This document shows positions 11,916 through 24,465 of a DNA stretch of 64,000 bases, one piece after another. The stretch's first letter is position 1. Each line of letters begins with the position of its first letter. The notes beneath the pieces are model-generated. The model was not told where the DNA came from. It made no database searches and was given only the letters and a program-made list of their open reading frames with translations. Both the position numbers and the translations under genes were made by a program. The DNA comes from Chlorocebus sabaeus (Eukaryota > Chordata > Mammalia > Primates > Cercopithecidae): assembly GCF_047675955.1 (NCBI RefSeq), contig NC_132912.1, positions 80,748,382 through 80,812,381 on the forward strand, given 5' to 3'.

Positions 11916-13524
11916 GTAAATTATCTTTTCTACTCCCTCATCTTCCCTGCCTGTTTTCCTCTCTAGGAGAAAATGACTTTGATATGGCACTTTACTTGTA
12001 ACATTTGCTGATGAGGTTGTAGCTTAAGTTCTTTGGAGATTCACAATACCAGGTAAGGGTGGCAATGGTGTAATAGTCAAGACTGTGGTTTTCTAGCTCA
12101 TCTGCGTATGTTAGGTAAGCTATTTTGTACCCTGAGCATTTCTAAAACATTGCTGATGAGCACAAGATCTTGGCATGAGATGTTGAATGTAGCATTTTGG
12201 AAGTATGGGGACTAATGCCAAATGTGAAATTTTTCTCCTTTTATGTTGAGTCGATAATAAGTACATAAACTTTTTGGCAGTCATAGGTGGGTCTTTTGCA
12301 CTAAAATATGAGGATATAAAGTGAAACATCTTTAGGAAATAGAAAGGTATCCATGATAGTTAAAACTACCCGCAATCAACCATGTTCAAATGGGTAATAT
12401 GTTACTGAACAAATATCAGACTGCTATTAAAACTCAACGTTGATCACAAGTAATATATAGAAGGTGCCACACACAACATACAGGAAGGTTTGATTTCTCT
12501 ACTTCAGAGGCTCATTCTCTCCCCCTCCTTTTTTTCCCCCCCTTCAAACCTTACTGGTAAAATACAAAGTAAAATTTGCTTAGGGGAAATATCTTGTGGC
12601 TTAGTATGAACTTAAAAATAAGTGGGATATTGAGTTTTCATTATTTAACATAGCTTGTCCAAAATAGTGAGGAGGTATACAATTATCAGAACATTATTAC
12701 CATTTTGTCTTTAGATGTCTGTGAAACAACCCCATATATATATTTTGACATCATCAATAACAATTTCATTAATTTGCTTAAAGAATATATATTAGTGAGG
12801 TCGTAATAAGAAGTTATTTGAGGCTTTCAAAAAAATCTTCCTAAGTTATTTTCTTACCTCGCCACATAGATGATCCTGTAAGAGGATACTGGAAACTCTG
12901 ATGAAGAAACTTTAATGTTAAGACCATAACATGTTCCAGGCAGCTTTTACCCCTGTCTTTCTATTAGTCTCATTTTTCTACCTAATTACTGAATAAAGAT
13001 ACTGTTAATCTTGCACAAGAGTTGGTTTATATGGTAGTTCCTGAAATGTGAAGAACAGGTACCCAGGCATTACTGTCTAGCAGAGATTTTTGGCAACATT
13101 TTTGTACTGAAAGTTTTCGTTTACTCATTTGCATTGTGATTTAGAGAGAAATGGATGGAGAAGGTTAGTTTGACCTTTTAGTATATCCCTCTGGGGCAGC
13201 ATTAAATGACTTATTTTACCTGGTGCTTCTAGAATCATGGGGATGTAATTATGGTTTGTTTTTCCTAAGTGTATGCGTAATCAGGTGCCATAATTTTTGA
13301 CACTGCAAGAAACTTTTTTTTTTTTTTTCAATTTACATGGTGGTTTTTTGGAGTCTTTAGCCAAAGTACATTATAGGACAGTCAAGACCTAGCCAGATCA
13401 TGTTCCTTTTCTTTATTATATATCTCCAGCATGAGTGATTGTATAGTCTGCAATTGGCCTCTCATTCACTCATGTAACCCACCTACCTCCCAAGGATATT
13501 GATGTTCCTTAAAATAAGATACTG

Positions 13525-13592
13525 AAAAAGAATGAAAACATAAGAACATAAGAATGAAAACATAAAAAAGAATGAAAACATAAGAACATAAT
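13525..13592. repeat. 40-bp tandem duplication, AAAAAGAATGAAAACATAAG-type
   Basis: AAAAAGAATGAAAACATAAG at 13525 recurs perfectly at 13565. A shorter internal echo (AGAATGAAAACATA) lies between them. It is a locally duplicated A-rich minisatellite of just under two units. Confidence 0.85.
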
Positions 13593-14094
13593 GCAACAGC
13601 AAAGGAAGTTATTTATAGTTGTATACTTGGTGTAAGAAGGCTTGAACTTAAAATTGAAGCTCTAAGCATCCTCTGAATATTGCTATGATGTAGAAATGTA
13701 GTGACCGTGTTTTCATAATTCTTATATCTAAAACAGTGTATCTTGGTCAGGAGAAAAAAAGGTCATAGACTAAAAACTTGGAAACATTTTTCAGTGGATA
13801 GTGGATCTTTCTAAAGGGATTGAATGGTATATAAACTGAACAAAATAAACTGTTTTTGCCAAAAGTGGTATACAATGTGTAGCTATAGCCTTCAAGCGGG
13901 CCTGTCTTGTGTTTGCCTTCATCCAAAAGTAAGGGCATAGTATGAAGGTGTGATTCTGTGAAAACATTGTTTGGGGATCTCTAGATGGGTCTGTAGCTTG
14001 TTGGTGATTCAGCTTGTAGAATCTGGACAGATGGATGGTTAGCATGTCCCTGAGACAATTTGTCATGCATTCCAGCTTGGTTTTTAGGCTTTTT

Positions 14095-14285
14095 ATTTTA
14101 ATGTTGTGGTAAAATTTACATAACATAAAATTTACCATTTTGGCCATTTTTGAGTGTGCAATTCAGTGGCGTTAAGCATTTTCACCTTGTTGTGCAGCCG
14201 TCACCACCATCCATCTCCAGAACTTTTTCAAACTGGAACTCTGTGCCCATTAAACAATAATGCCCATTCCCTTCCCCTGGTCTTT
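14095..14285 (-). repeat. L1M-type 3' fragment
   Basis: ACATAACATAAAATTTACCATTTTGGCC, GTGTGCAATTCAGTGGCG, CAGCCGTCACCACCATCCATCTCC and CCCATTAAACAATAATGCCC are the familiar order of an old L1 3' region in reverse. Confidence 0.75.
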
Positions 14286-15436
14286 AGGTGTTTGAAAGGA
14301 GATGGATAGCAGGTAGTTTTAGGTTCAGGTCTCTGGCAAGTTCTGAAGCTGTTGCCATTCTGAGGCATGATAGGAGATCTGTTGCCTTAGATACCAGGTA
14401 TCACAACATGTCTATTTTTTGATAAGTGCCTAAGAACCTGCCCTCCATTGTTGGCCAATTGAGGGATATCATAGCTGCAGCAGGGGAAGGGCTGTTCAGC
14501 CTATGATACTTATCCCTCAGGCTCCCAATATGTATTTCCTTAATAGGTTTAACCAGTCTTTTGTTGAATGCCCACATTTTCTGCCACCCAGCATGGAAAT
14601 ACTGTTTTCCATCTGGAAGATTTTTGGACTACTTGATACCAATAGACTTTTTCAACTACGTAATTATTTTAATATTGCTTTCTAGGATGTTTGTTTCTGC
14701 ATAGGACCTTGCTAAAAAAAAGCCTGCTAAGAGAAATCATGCTACAAGTGTCACCCACAGACAGATGGGTGCATTGACCTGTTCACTATGAAAGTGTTCA
14801 ACATTTTTCACCCAAAGGCCGCTGAGAGGCTATGGACAGATCAATTTTTGTTTTGTCAGAGTGCTTTGACTTTTATTTCTGATACTGATTGGACAATGCT
14901 TTTATGTGCATTTCAAAGGGATTCTTTGATCCTGAGAACAAAATGAGACTTGCTATAGAAGAGACATGTCCCTTCCTGTCTGCTATGGCCAAGTTGGGTA
15001 TCCAATACCTTTAAAAAATGAAATCAAGTTTAATTCAGTATACATGAGAGTAAATCCCTTTGCCCTTTAAAAGATCCATTTTGGGAGATGGCTTAAACAC
15101 CTCCATATGTTTTCATCCTCACCAACAGGAAAACACACACAAAAGGGAGCATGCAGCTCTTCTCCCTTGCTTTGGTGTCTATCCAGTACAGACACAACAT
15201 TGTATCTTTATCTCATGAGAACTCTTGACTGAGAAGTCTACAACTTTCTGAGCCCAGGCCATGGGATTCACTACCTGTTTAGTGAGACATTGTTCCAAAA
15301 AGATCTCCATTACTTTTGTTTAACATGAACCTACATTAGAGCTAAATTCTACTCTCGAATGCCTTGAAGACAGGTTGTGCTTTAATCATTATTTGTAATT
15401 AAAACCTGTAAGAAGCATTTGTGAGCAAACTTATCA

Positions 15437-15756
15437 GAATTTTATATACAGGCTGAGCGTGGTGGCTCACGCCTGTAATCTCAGCACTTTGGGAGGCCAA
15501 GGTGGGTGGATTACTTTGATGCCAGGAGTATAAGACCAGCCTGGCCAACATGGCGAAACCCCGTCTCTACTAAAAATACAAAAAATTAGTTGAGTGTGGT
15601 GGCACACGCCTGTAATCTCAGCTACTCAGGAGGCTGGGGCAGGATAATTGCTTGAACCCAGGAGGCAGAGGTTGCAGTGAGCTGAGCTCATGCTGCTGCA
15701 CTCCAGCCTGGGGGACAGAGTGAGACTCTGTGTCAAAGAAAGAATTTAATATACAG
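15437..15756 (+). mobile_element. Alu (S-like), sense, with target-site duplication
   Basis: The body is at 15452-15741: GGCTGAGCGTGGTGGCTCACGCC to GACTCTGTGTCAAAG. GAATTTTATATACAG precedes and GAATTTAATATACAG follows (one mismatch). It is the first sense Alu downstream of exon 2. Confidence 0.95.
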
Positions 15757-15828
15757 TAAGTCCTCACTTAATGTTGCCAGTAAGTTCTTAGAAACTGTGT
15801 CTTTAAGTGAAATGACGTATAATGAATC
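15754..15828 (+). mobile_element. Terminal fragment of a Tigger-type DNA transposon
   Basis: CAGTAAGTCCTCACTTAATG preceded by TA, then TTCTTAGAAACTG...TTTAAGTGAAATGACG, is the same terminus as the element at 45092. An antisense Alu begins where the match ends. Confidence 0.7.
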
Positions 15829-16090
15829 TTATTTATTTCTTTGTTTATTTTTGAGATGGAGTCTCACTCTGTCACCTAGGCTGGAGTACAGTGGTGTGAT
15901 CTCGGTTCACCTTCTGAGTAGCTGGGATTACAGGCACTCGCCGCCATGCCCGGCTAATTTTTGTATTTTTAGTAAAGACAGGATTTCACCACATTGGCCA
16001 GGCTGGTCTTGAACTCCTGACCTCAAGTGATCTGCATGCCTTGGCATCCCAAAGTGTTGGAATTACAGGTGTGAGCCACCACTCCCGGCC
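15829..16090 (-). mobile_element. Alu, antisense, with internal deletion
   Basis: TTTTTGAGATGGAGTCTCACTCTGTCACC to GTGAGCCACCACTCCCGGCC. After GATCTCGGTTCACC the sequence jumps to TTCTGAGTAGCTGGG, so about 45 bases of the left monomer are missing. Confidence 0.94.
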
Positions 16091-16543
16091 TAGAAATTTT
16101 TTTTAAAAATGAAAAGAATAGAGGACTAGTAGAGTGAATCATACAAAGACTGACAAGACAGTTAAGCTAATCATTAGAGCATTCTGATTATACTAGTTCT
16201 TAATGATGTGGGCAGTCCAGAATCTCCTGCCACTTGCAAATGAGCCTGACTCTGCAGGAGGCTTCATGCACTGCTGCCCATAACAAAGAGATGCTACTAG
16301 CATAGCAGGACTCTGAGCTCTCTAAGTCAAAGACACAGAAGGAGGTGGTTTCAAAAGGTAAGGACAAACCAGGCACCAGAATTGTAAAATTTCCTTTTCA
16401 AGAAATAAGATGTTTTCTACTCACAAAAGTATCATGTTGCTGTTACAAAATTAGAAGGAATAGGGCACAAAGAAAATAAGATAACCTGTAAGTTCAGCAC
16501 CCAAGTATAATTACTCTATAACATTCTGAAGAATGGCCTTTTA

Positions 16544-16680
16544 GACTCCCAGCTACTCGGGAGACTGAGGCAGGAGAATGGCATGAACCCGGGAGGCGGA
16601 GCTTGCAGTGAGCCGAGATCGCGTCGCTGCACTCCAGCCTGGGCGACAGAGCGAGACTCGGTCTCAAAAAAAAAAAAAAA
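16544..16680 (+). mobile_element. 5'-truncated AluY fragment, sense
   Basis: Only the 3' half is present, from ACTCCCAGCTACTCGGGAG to GAGACTCGGTCTC plus A15. The GGAGCTTGCAGTGAGCCGAG motif is AluY-like. I see no clear target-site duplication. Confidence 0.9.
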
Positions 16681-18949
16681 ATTCTAATTCTCCTGGCAAA
16701 CTCTTAACCACCAATCACAAATGCCTACTGGAAGACTTATCAATTATCTCAGACACTGAGATTGATAATGGTCTTAGGAATTGTGGATTTTCCCACCTGC
16801 TTTTATGCAGGGCCAAAGCCTCAACTTGACTTTCTGCTCTTTGGGAGCACACTCAGCTTGTTCTGAACTGTCTACACTGTTCTCAACAAATACCACTACC
16901 AAAAGTTAATAAACTCTTTTTTTAACCATTGATTACGACTGGGTTAAGAAGAGTACTGCATATTACATATATCTTAATCTTTTCAATCTAATCCAGCTTG
17001 CAGATTTCAGACCTTAAAATAATCAATAGATTTGTAGTACGGTACTTTCAGTTCACATTTGAAATAGGATCTGATTCTCAGAAAATAATGCTGCTCCAAC
17101 TATAATAAAAATTATAGCCATACCCTAGTAAAGGGGACACATTGATGGTTGGAAATACTTAAGAAGAAAAGTCCTGGATCTCTTATTGAGGTGATATGGC
17201 TTATTTTTATTGTTGTTGACTTGGTTCCTGAGGTAAGAATGCTTCCTGGAACTAAAGTAGTTGGAGTTTTTCTAGCATCTATGGAAAGATGATAGAGGAC
17301 AGGAAGGAAGTTGTGGGCAAAACTGCTGCTGAAACTACCTCTGCCAAATGATTTATAGCTGAGCAGCTCAGAAGGATATCATGCAACAGAATTATTCTTC
17401 TATCTCATTTACACAGAAATAAAATGGGGAAAAAGAATTTCTAAGTCTCCAGATTTGCCTGTTCATCTAGACAAAGGGCTTAGCACTTCATTTGCCTTCT
17501 TTCACTTGTCAATTCTGGAGAAGTGGTTTCTCCTTGCAATACCATCTTACTGGATTCCTTCTTTTCTAGAGTGTATGCTTACTTAACTCCAGAAAGAGTC
17601 TCTTTCTGAGTAGCATGACATTTCTGCAGGCAAAGCGGGTGAGTATAGACTCCCAATTCTCTTCCAACATGTACACTAGAATCTGAAGCATCCTCTTCGC
17701 CCTCTCTCCCCTTCAAGTTTCCCAAGCCACTAAGATGGCAATGAAATTATTTTGTTTATACAAGCAGCAAAATCACATGTCAAGCTGATAAATAATGTAT
17801 GAAATTTCATTTAGTTAATTTCAAAGGCACCAAGACCATGACGCCTTGCATCCATTCAGATGAAACCTTGGTTCTCCCTATGGTAGGGGAGAGATCTAAA
17901 TGAAATATGTCCTTTATGTTTAGATGGATAGATCTGTGGCCCTCCTGGCTTGTTTTTCAGGGCCCTTAATAGTGATCAGAGAAATTTGCTATCACAAAAT
18001 AGCTTTCAAAACAGTTGGAACAGAGCTTTTTCTTGTTGTTTTCATTCCAAATTACCTGAACCTCAGCTTTGTCTGATCTTTTCAGGAGCAAGAGGTTCAC
18101 AGATTGCATTCACAGTACGTCTACAAAGAGCTACTGGGTTGTTTTTAATGCATTTTAAATAGTACAGCCACCAGTGGCCAAATTATAAGCCAGAATTCTG
18201 TTAGTAGCATGGCAAAAATCTCTCATTGAAATGTCATTTGTTATGAGTAGATAATACAATAAACCTGATATAGTTCTTCAGTGTCGAAATTACTGAGTTT
18301 CTTTTAAAGTGTGTGTGCTTGTGTGCATGTACTAAGATTATGGCTAGATGTGATGTGCTAACACAGGTTCCAAAAAAAAATCTTAAGGACAAAAGTAAGG
18401 GCTCAAAAGCTTCCCATGCTGCCTTTTTTGACATAAAATGTGAGAAAAAGTAGGTAGAGGGAAAAATAAAGGTAGAAGAAAAGGAAGATAAAAATAATTA
18501 GGTGAAACTGGAGTTAAACTTGCTTTATTTACCAAAATAGGTTGGAGAAACATTATTATTTCTCGTTGGAAAGGTGAATCTTGTCTATTGAAGGATACTA
18601 GGCCCCACTATCGATGGACCCTAGCTATCACTAAAAACAGTTTTAAAATAACTTTAAAACTTTGTAGTTCTAAATGTTACAATGTTTTGCATTTCATTTT
18701 TAAACAATTAACAGTCAGCTCAGTCAGTAATTACTTTAAAATACGGAGTTATATCCCGCTGCTGTCCTTACCTTCCTGTTTCCTCCATTCATAAATTTGG
18801 TAAGAAAGATGAGGCCTTTTATTTTAATTTTCAATAATACCTCATCTTAGAATGAATTCTTTGGGCTGTTTAAACACTCTTTCTTCCTCAGGAGAAAATG
18901 CCAGTTTTTACAGAATGGATTTTTCAATATGCCAGAGCCTAAAAGGATT

Positions 18950-19264
18950 TCTTTTCTTTTTCTTTTTTATTTTATTTTATTTTATTTTTTTGGAGACAGA
19001 GTCTCTCTCTGTTGCCCAGGCTGGCATGATCTTGGTTCACCACAGCCTCCGTCTCTTGGGCTCAAGTGATTCTCATGCCTCAGCCTCCTGAGTAACTGGG
19101 CTAATTGTAACTAGCCCAGCTAATTTTTTATTCTTTTATTTTTTTTAGTAGAGACAGGGTTTCACCATGTTGGCTAGGCTGGTCTTGGATTCCTGACCAC
19201 AAGTGATCTGCCTGCCTCAGCCTCCGAAAGTGCTGGATTATAGGCATAAGCCACCATGCCCTGC
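18950..19264 (-). mobile_element. Alu, antisense
   Basis: A (TTTTA)n tail precedes GGAGACAGAGTCTCTCTCTGTTGCCC; the end is AAGCCACCATGCCCTGC. The centre is rearranged: GGGCTAATTGTAACTAGCCCAGC contains a short inverted duplication of GGGCTA. Confidence 0.92.
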
Positions 19265-20537
19265 AAGGACTTTAAAAATCTCTTCCATGGAGCTTTTTTT
19301 TTTTTTTTTTTAATATTCCTCTTAACCAGATTTTTTTTTAAAGGTGTTAATGCTTTTAGTGGCATCATACTCCTGGAAATCCAGGAAACTCAAACTTAGC
19401 TCTTTAGGTATTCCAAGTAGATAGGAAGTCTGATATTATCCTGAAGCCATCTGCTCAGAAGTGAGGGCCTGACTCTGGTCCTTGGTGTTGCTAACAAGGA
19501 ACCAAAATAACAATTTCTGGAAGAACGTAGCTATTTTTTCTCTTTATAAAAGTTATGTTGTGGCTTTTCCTGTAGAAAATAGCAGATTAGATAACTCAGA
19601 CATACCTCACTGAAGATAAACAAAAACTTAACAAAATCCTTCTTTGTCAAATAATTAACATGATGGTGAAGAACTGTTGGGCAAAGATCTGAAGGAGGGT
19701 GGGAATGAAGCACCCAAGGCTGCTTTTATTCAGAGGGCACTTGGAATTCATCCAGAAACACCTGAGATAGTGAATTGTGGTTTTGGTCGTTGTGTGGAGC
19801 TGGGGCTGCAGAAGTCAGTTGATTGCTTTTAGTCAAAGTTAAGAGAGAGTGATCAGTCAACCCTACCTCAAGCTGGAATCATGAAGGGCTGCATCCTTAG
19901 GCTAAGAGTGAACTAGTTTTGTATCAGCTGGGTAAATCAGAGACACAGGCTTTGATTTTGGATTAAGGTAGACCCAAACATGGTGCTCAGCCAAAGAAAA
20001 TGGAATTTTCTGGAGCAAGTAACTGTCATCCTAGGCTACAAGCTTCTCCTGCGAATAAATTTTCAAATACAATATTCAGCCCATAGTTAAAGATCCATGC
20101 ACATGAAGATATGAGATTCTATGAATGTAAGTGACCAGAAATAACAGAAATGGACTTCACAGATACTTCAAATATTGGAATTACCGGGCATATACTATAA
20201 AGCAACCATGCTTACTATACTCAGAGAAATAAAAGCCGACCTTGAAATCTTTGGCAGGAAACCAGAAACATATCACTTTTCTTGTAGACGTTCAAATGTT
20301 AAGTGAAAAACTAATGAATAACTATATGGAAATACATTTGAAATTTATATGATATGGACTAATTCTTAGAAACACATAACTTTCTACAGCTGACCGAGGA
20401 AGAAAAAGAAAACTGTCTTCTGTCCTGTAAAGAAATTGAAATAGAGATCAACAACCTTCATAAACAATGAATTCCAGTTCCAAATGGTTTCATTGAGAGT
20501 TGTACCAAACATTCAAGGATAAAGTAATTTGTCTTCC

Positions 20538-20845
20538 GGCCGGGTGCCATGGCTCATGCCTGTAATCCCAGCACTTTGGGAGGCCGAGGCAAGTGGATCA
20601 CGAGGTCAGGAGATTGAGACCATCCTGGTTAACACAGTGAAACCCCATCGCTCCTAAAAATACAAAAAAAATTAGCCAGGTGTGGTGGTGGGTGCCTGTA
20701 GTCCCAGCTACTTGGGAGGCTGAGGCAGGAGAATGGCGTGAACTCGAGAGGCAGAGCTTGCAGTGAGCTGAGATCGCACCACTGCACTCCAGCCTGGGCG
20801 ACAGAGCAAGATTACGTCTCACAAAAAAAAAAAAAAAAAAAAAAA
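20538..20845 (+). mobile_element. AluY-like, sense
   Basis: GGCCGGGTGCCATGGCTCATGCC to GATTACGTCTCAC plus a long A tail. GATCACGAGGTCAGGAGATTGAGACC and GGAATGGCGTGAACTC indicate a Y-type copy of the older, ape-and-monkey-shared kind. A(A/T)TTGTCTT flanks both sides. Confidence 0.94.
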
Positions 20846-21238
20846 ATTGTCTTTCATAAATTCTAAAGGGAACAAAATGGGTCCCCAATATATTTTAAGG
20901 GTAACATAACCTTTAATGCTCAAACTTAAGTGTAGTTCAGAAAAGGCAAATTGCAGTGCAGCCTCAATCATGAGCAAAAATCCCAAACAAAATATAAATA
21001 AATGAAGTCAGCAATATATTAAAAGAACAATGCACCATGACCATGTTGGGTTTATACAAGGAATGCAAGTTTAGTTTACCAGTAGAAAATCAGCAAGTGT
21101 AATTTGCCACATTCACGGAATAAAAAGAAAAAGTCATGATCATGTTAACAGATGGAGAGAAAGGATTTGATAAAGTGTAACAATTCATGATAAAAATCTT
21201 AGTGAACTAAGAATAGAACTTCAACCTGAATTTTTAAA

Positions 21239-21563
21239 AAAGTGTTTACATAGACCGGGCGCAGTGGCTCACACCTGTAATCCTAGCACTTTGGGAGGCC
21301 AAGATGGGAGGATCATTTGAGGTCAGGAGTTCAAGACCAGCCTGACCAGCATGGTGAAAGCCCATCTACTAAAAACACCAGAAATAAATTAGCCGGGTGT
21401 GGTGGCGCACACCTGTAGTCCCAGCTACTCGGGAGGCTGAGGCAGGAGAATCAGTTGAACCAGGAGGCAGAGGTTGTATTGAGCCAAGATCGTACCACTG
21501 CACTCTAGCCTGGGCAACAGAGTGAGACTCCATCTCAAGAATAAATAAGATAAAGTGTTTACA
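21239..21563 (+). mobile_element. Alu (S-like), sense, with 12-bp target-site duplication
   Basis: The body is at 21254-21548, GACCGGGCGCAGTGGCTCACACC to CTCCATCTCAAGAATAAATAAG. AAAGTGTTTACA is perfectly duplicated at 21239-21250 and 21552-21563. It sits inside the L1 ORF2 relic. Confidence 0.96.
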
Positions 21564-21960
21564 AAAAGCCTGCCCAAACCATTGTGTTTGATTATGAAAA
21601 GTTAACTTTCCCTTTAAAATCAAGAACAAGACACGGATGCCTGCTGCATTTACCTATATTGATTTTTGTTGTGGATTTCTAGCCAGTGCAGAAAGGCAAG
21701 AAAAAGATGTTAAGGATTGAAAGGAGGAACTAATGTTGCCACTTATTATTGTGTAAGTGAAAAACTTTTAAAACTTCAGAATCTACAGATAAGTAGTTAG
21801 AATTCCATTTTCTCACATGAAAAATTGTATTTCTGTGTACCAGCAATAAGCAGTTAAATGTGAAAATATGAAAGCATCAAAAACCAAGAGAAGCGATTAA
21901 GTGCCATGGAAAAATATAAAATAGTGTAAAGGGCATAGGGACAGTTGAAATTTTAAATAA

Positions 21961-22745
21961 GTTCAAGTCATTGAGGTAATATTTAAGCAAAATCTAGGAG
22001 AAGCAGCAGCTAGCCAAATAGATTTTCATGGGAAGAGTATTGTAGGCAGAAAGAACAAGAAAGTGCTAAGGCCTTGAAGTAAGATTGTGCCTGCCATGTT
22101 GGAGAAGCAGCAGAGAGACTGATATGTATAGGTTGACATCATGGGGAGAGAAGAGTGATAGATGAAATTGGGAGGTAATGGGTCTGGAGGCTTGATATGA
22201 TAGAGGTTTAGGAACTGCTATTGGCACTTTGGCTTTTATTCTGCATGGGAGCCACCACAGGGTTTTGAGCAGAGTAGCAAAATGATCCTAGGTGACCCTT
22301 AAAATGATTGATTTGGTTGCTATGTCATGAAGAGATTATGGAGTGGGGGCCAAGTTGGGAGCAATGCATATTAGAAGGATATTCAGTAATACATGCCAAG
22401 AGATGGAGTGGATTTTTCAGGGAATAGTAGTGAAGATGGTGAAACTTTGGATTCTGGGTACGTTTTGAAGAAATAGCCTCATAGGATTTGTGGATGGGAT
22501 AGAAGCGGTATAGAAAAAAAGGATCAAGAAAGACTTAGGGGTTTGAGTCTCAATGACTGGAAGAATAGTTACCATCATTTAAGATGGAAAAGACAGCAAG
22601 TGGAGTATGTTTGGAATAGGAAGGTCGGAAGTTCACTTGCAGTGTCTGGGCTTCCAAATGGAGAGAACAGACAGGCAGTTGGACAGAGGTTCTGACTCTC
22701 AACAGAGAAGTCGGGGCTAGAGATATAAATTTGGGAGTGTTTTCT
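21961..22745 (+). repeat. Unnamed ancient mammalian repeat, copy 1
   Basis: Purine-rich sequence with phrases I know from many mammalian introns: AAAGTGCTAAGGCCTTGAAG, TTTGGCTTTTATTCTGCATGGGAGCC, GGGTTTTGAGCAGAGTAGC, GGCAGTTGGACAGAGGTTC and GAGATATAAATTTGGGAG. Related segments lie at 24780-25060 and 62780-63060. I cannot name the family; it may be the 5' region of an old L1. Confidence 0.6.
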
Positions 22746-22799
22746 TTAGTAATTATTTATTGCCATGGAAATTAGTGCTGTTACTCAGGAGGTGTGCCC

Positions 22800-23900
22800 A
22801 GAGGAGAGGACCAGAGACATACAAGGAAAACGCAAGGATGAACCACAGAATGGGAGAAGAGATACACACCATATGTAATGACAAAAAGCTACAAATCAGC
22901 AAGAAAACAAACAACCTAGACAAAAAATGGCAAATGATTTAAGCAGACTCTTCACATAAGTACATGGCCAAAAAGCCAGTAAACAAATGGAAAAAGTATA
23001 CAACCTCATTAGTAGCCAGGAAAGGTGATTTAAACCACAACAACAAGATACTACTAATAAATTCTTATGCACTGCAGGTAGAAAACTGAAGTCATCATAC
23101 CCATTTGAAAACAATTTGGTAGTACCTAATTAAGTTGGAAATATTTATTCTCTATGGCCCAGTGGTTTCACTCCTGGGCATATATCATATTACATGTACA
23201 TGTGTACCAGATATGTAGAAGAATGTTCTTTGATCATGATAAAAAACTAGAAATGGCCAGGCGTGGTGGCTCACGCCTGTAATCCCAGCACTTTGGGAGG
23301 CCGAGGCGGGCAGATCACGAGGTCAGGAGATTGAGACCAGCCTTGTCAACATGGTGAAGCCCTGTGTCTACTAACAATACAAAAATTAGCTGGGCATGGT
23401 GGTGCCTTCCTGTAATCCCAGCTACTCGGGAGGCTGAGGCAGGAGAATCACTTGAACCAGGGAGTCGCAGGTTGTAGCGAGCCGAGATCACACCACTGTA
23501 CTGCAGCCTGGTGACAGAGCAAGACTCTTTCTCAAAAAAAAACAAATAGAAATGACCCAAGTGCCTGTCATCAGTTGAGAGGATTGTGGTATAAATAGCT
23601 GGATTCTGTAAAGCAATGAAAATACAAACCACAATTAGTAACAAGTTCATTTAGCAGAAGAAGCTGGATATGAAAGAATGCAAAACCTAGCAAGACTAAT
23701 GTTCGGAAATAAATGAATACATAGGTTGTTTAAAAAAAACAATTTTAGGAAAAATGTAAGGAAGTAAATACCATAAGAATTAGGATATTGATTATGTCTA
23801 GGAGTTGGAAAGGGGCTGTAAACAGGAAGAGAAACAGGGGCTTTGGGGCAGACCATGATATATGGGTGATGTCATAGATCTTGATTAATCCACCCCCACC
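22800..23900 (+). mobile_element. Decayed L1 ORF2 C-terminal part, sense, pierced by an Alu
   Basis: AAAAAATGGCAAATGATTTAAGCAGAC, CCAAAAAGCCAGTAAACAAATGG, CACTCCTGGGCATATATC and, after the Alu, GACCCAAGTGCCTGTCATCAG are in the order of the L1 ORF2 C-terminal coding region. Many stops and indels show it is inactive. Confidence 0.8.
23248..23554 (+). mobile_element. Alu (S-like), sense, with target-site duplication
   Basis: The body is at 23256-23545, GCCAGGCGTGGTGGCTCACGCC to CTCTTTCTC plus A tail. TAGAAATG is present at 23248-23255 and 23547-23554. Confidence 0.95.
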
Positions 23901-24089
23901 CCAACCGTTGTTTTGCTTATCCTGAAGTGAGGGTGTTATCATTTATTCAATCAGTATTTGCATTCACAATGTATTTTCTATATTTTGGAGTACGATCAAG
24001 GAAATCCTAGTCACTGCCCTTCTTAGAGCTTGCAATCCTGTAAAGAGTGATTGAGAATGTACCCAAGTGTTCTAGGATGGCAGCACACA

Positions 24090-24300
24090 TCAGAGATGAG
24101 GGCAAAGGCTTTGAAGCCAGGGACCTCAGTTTGAACCCTGGATTTACCCTTTACCTGTGAAATTTCAGGCAGATCACCTAACGTCTTTAAGCTGTGGTTT
24201 CACTCTTTGCAAAATGCAGGTAACAGTTTCTACTGTAGAGTTACGAAGATTCAACCATCAAGTATGTTGATGTATATAAAGTGCTTGACACGTAATAATC
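24090..24300 (+). repeat. MIR, sense
   Basis: The order AGAGATGAGGGCAAAGGCTTTGAAGCCAGGG, TTTGAACCCTGGATTTACC, ATTTCAGGCAGATCACCTAACG, TGCAAAATGCAGGTAAC and AAAGTGCTTGACACGTAATAATC matches the MIR consensus along nearly its whole length. Confidence 0.85.
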
Positions 24301-24465
24301 ACCCTGGAGAATTAGCTGACTTTACAAGTAGCTGATGGAAAAGATATAGAAAAACATCATGAAACAGACATTAAAATGCACTTGAATGACAATGTGCTTC
24401 TCACACCTTACAGGAGGATGAGTGCACATTATGCTGAGGGCCTGGGGGAAAGCACTGGGGAAGGC

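Larger units (their letters stand above)
20080..21960 (+). mobile_element. Decayed L1 ORF2 (reverse-transcriptase region), sense, pierced by two Alus
   Basis: Phrases of L1 ORF2 read in order: TTGAGAGTTGTACCAAACATTCAAGG, ATCCCAAACAAAATATAAAT, CACCATGACCATGTTGGGTTTATACAAGGAATGCAAG, GATAAAGTGTAACAATTCATGATAAA, AAATCAAGAACAAGACACGGATGCC and TTTCTAGCCAGTGCAGAAAGGCAAG. These correspond to the reverse-transcriptase core. The reading frame is full of stops and shifts, so it is an inactive, old (L1M-age) copy. The left limit is uncertain. Confidence 0.82.

Noticed and set aside
14286..15435. Possible processed pseudogene
   Set aside because: The text looks less repetitive than its surroundings, but I found no recognisable protein in any frame, no poly-A end and no flanking duplication.
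16681..16925. Possible LTR end (AATAAACTC followed by T run)
   Set aside because: A TTAATAAACTC motif alone is too little; no TG...CA ends or target duplication could be seen.
20380..21960. Possible functional L1 reverse transcriptase
   Set aside because: The similarity is real but the frame is broken throughout and interrupted by Alus.
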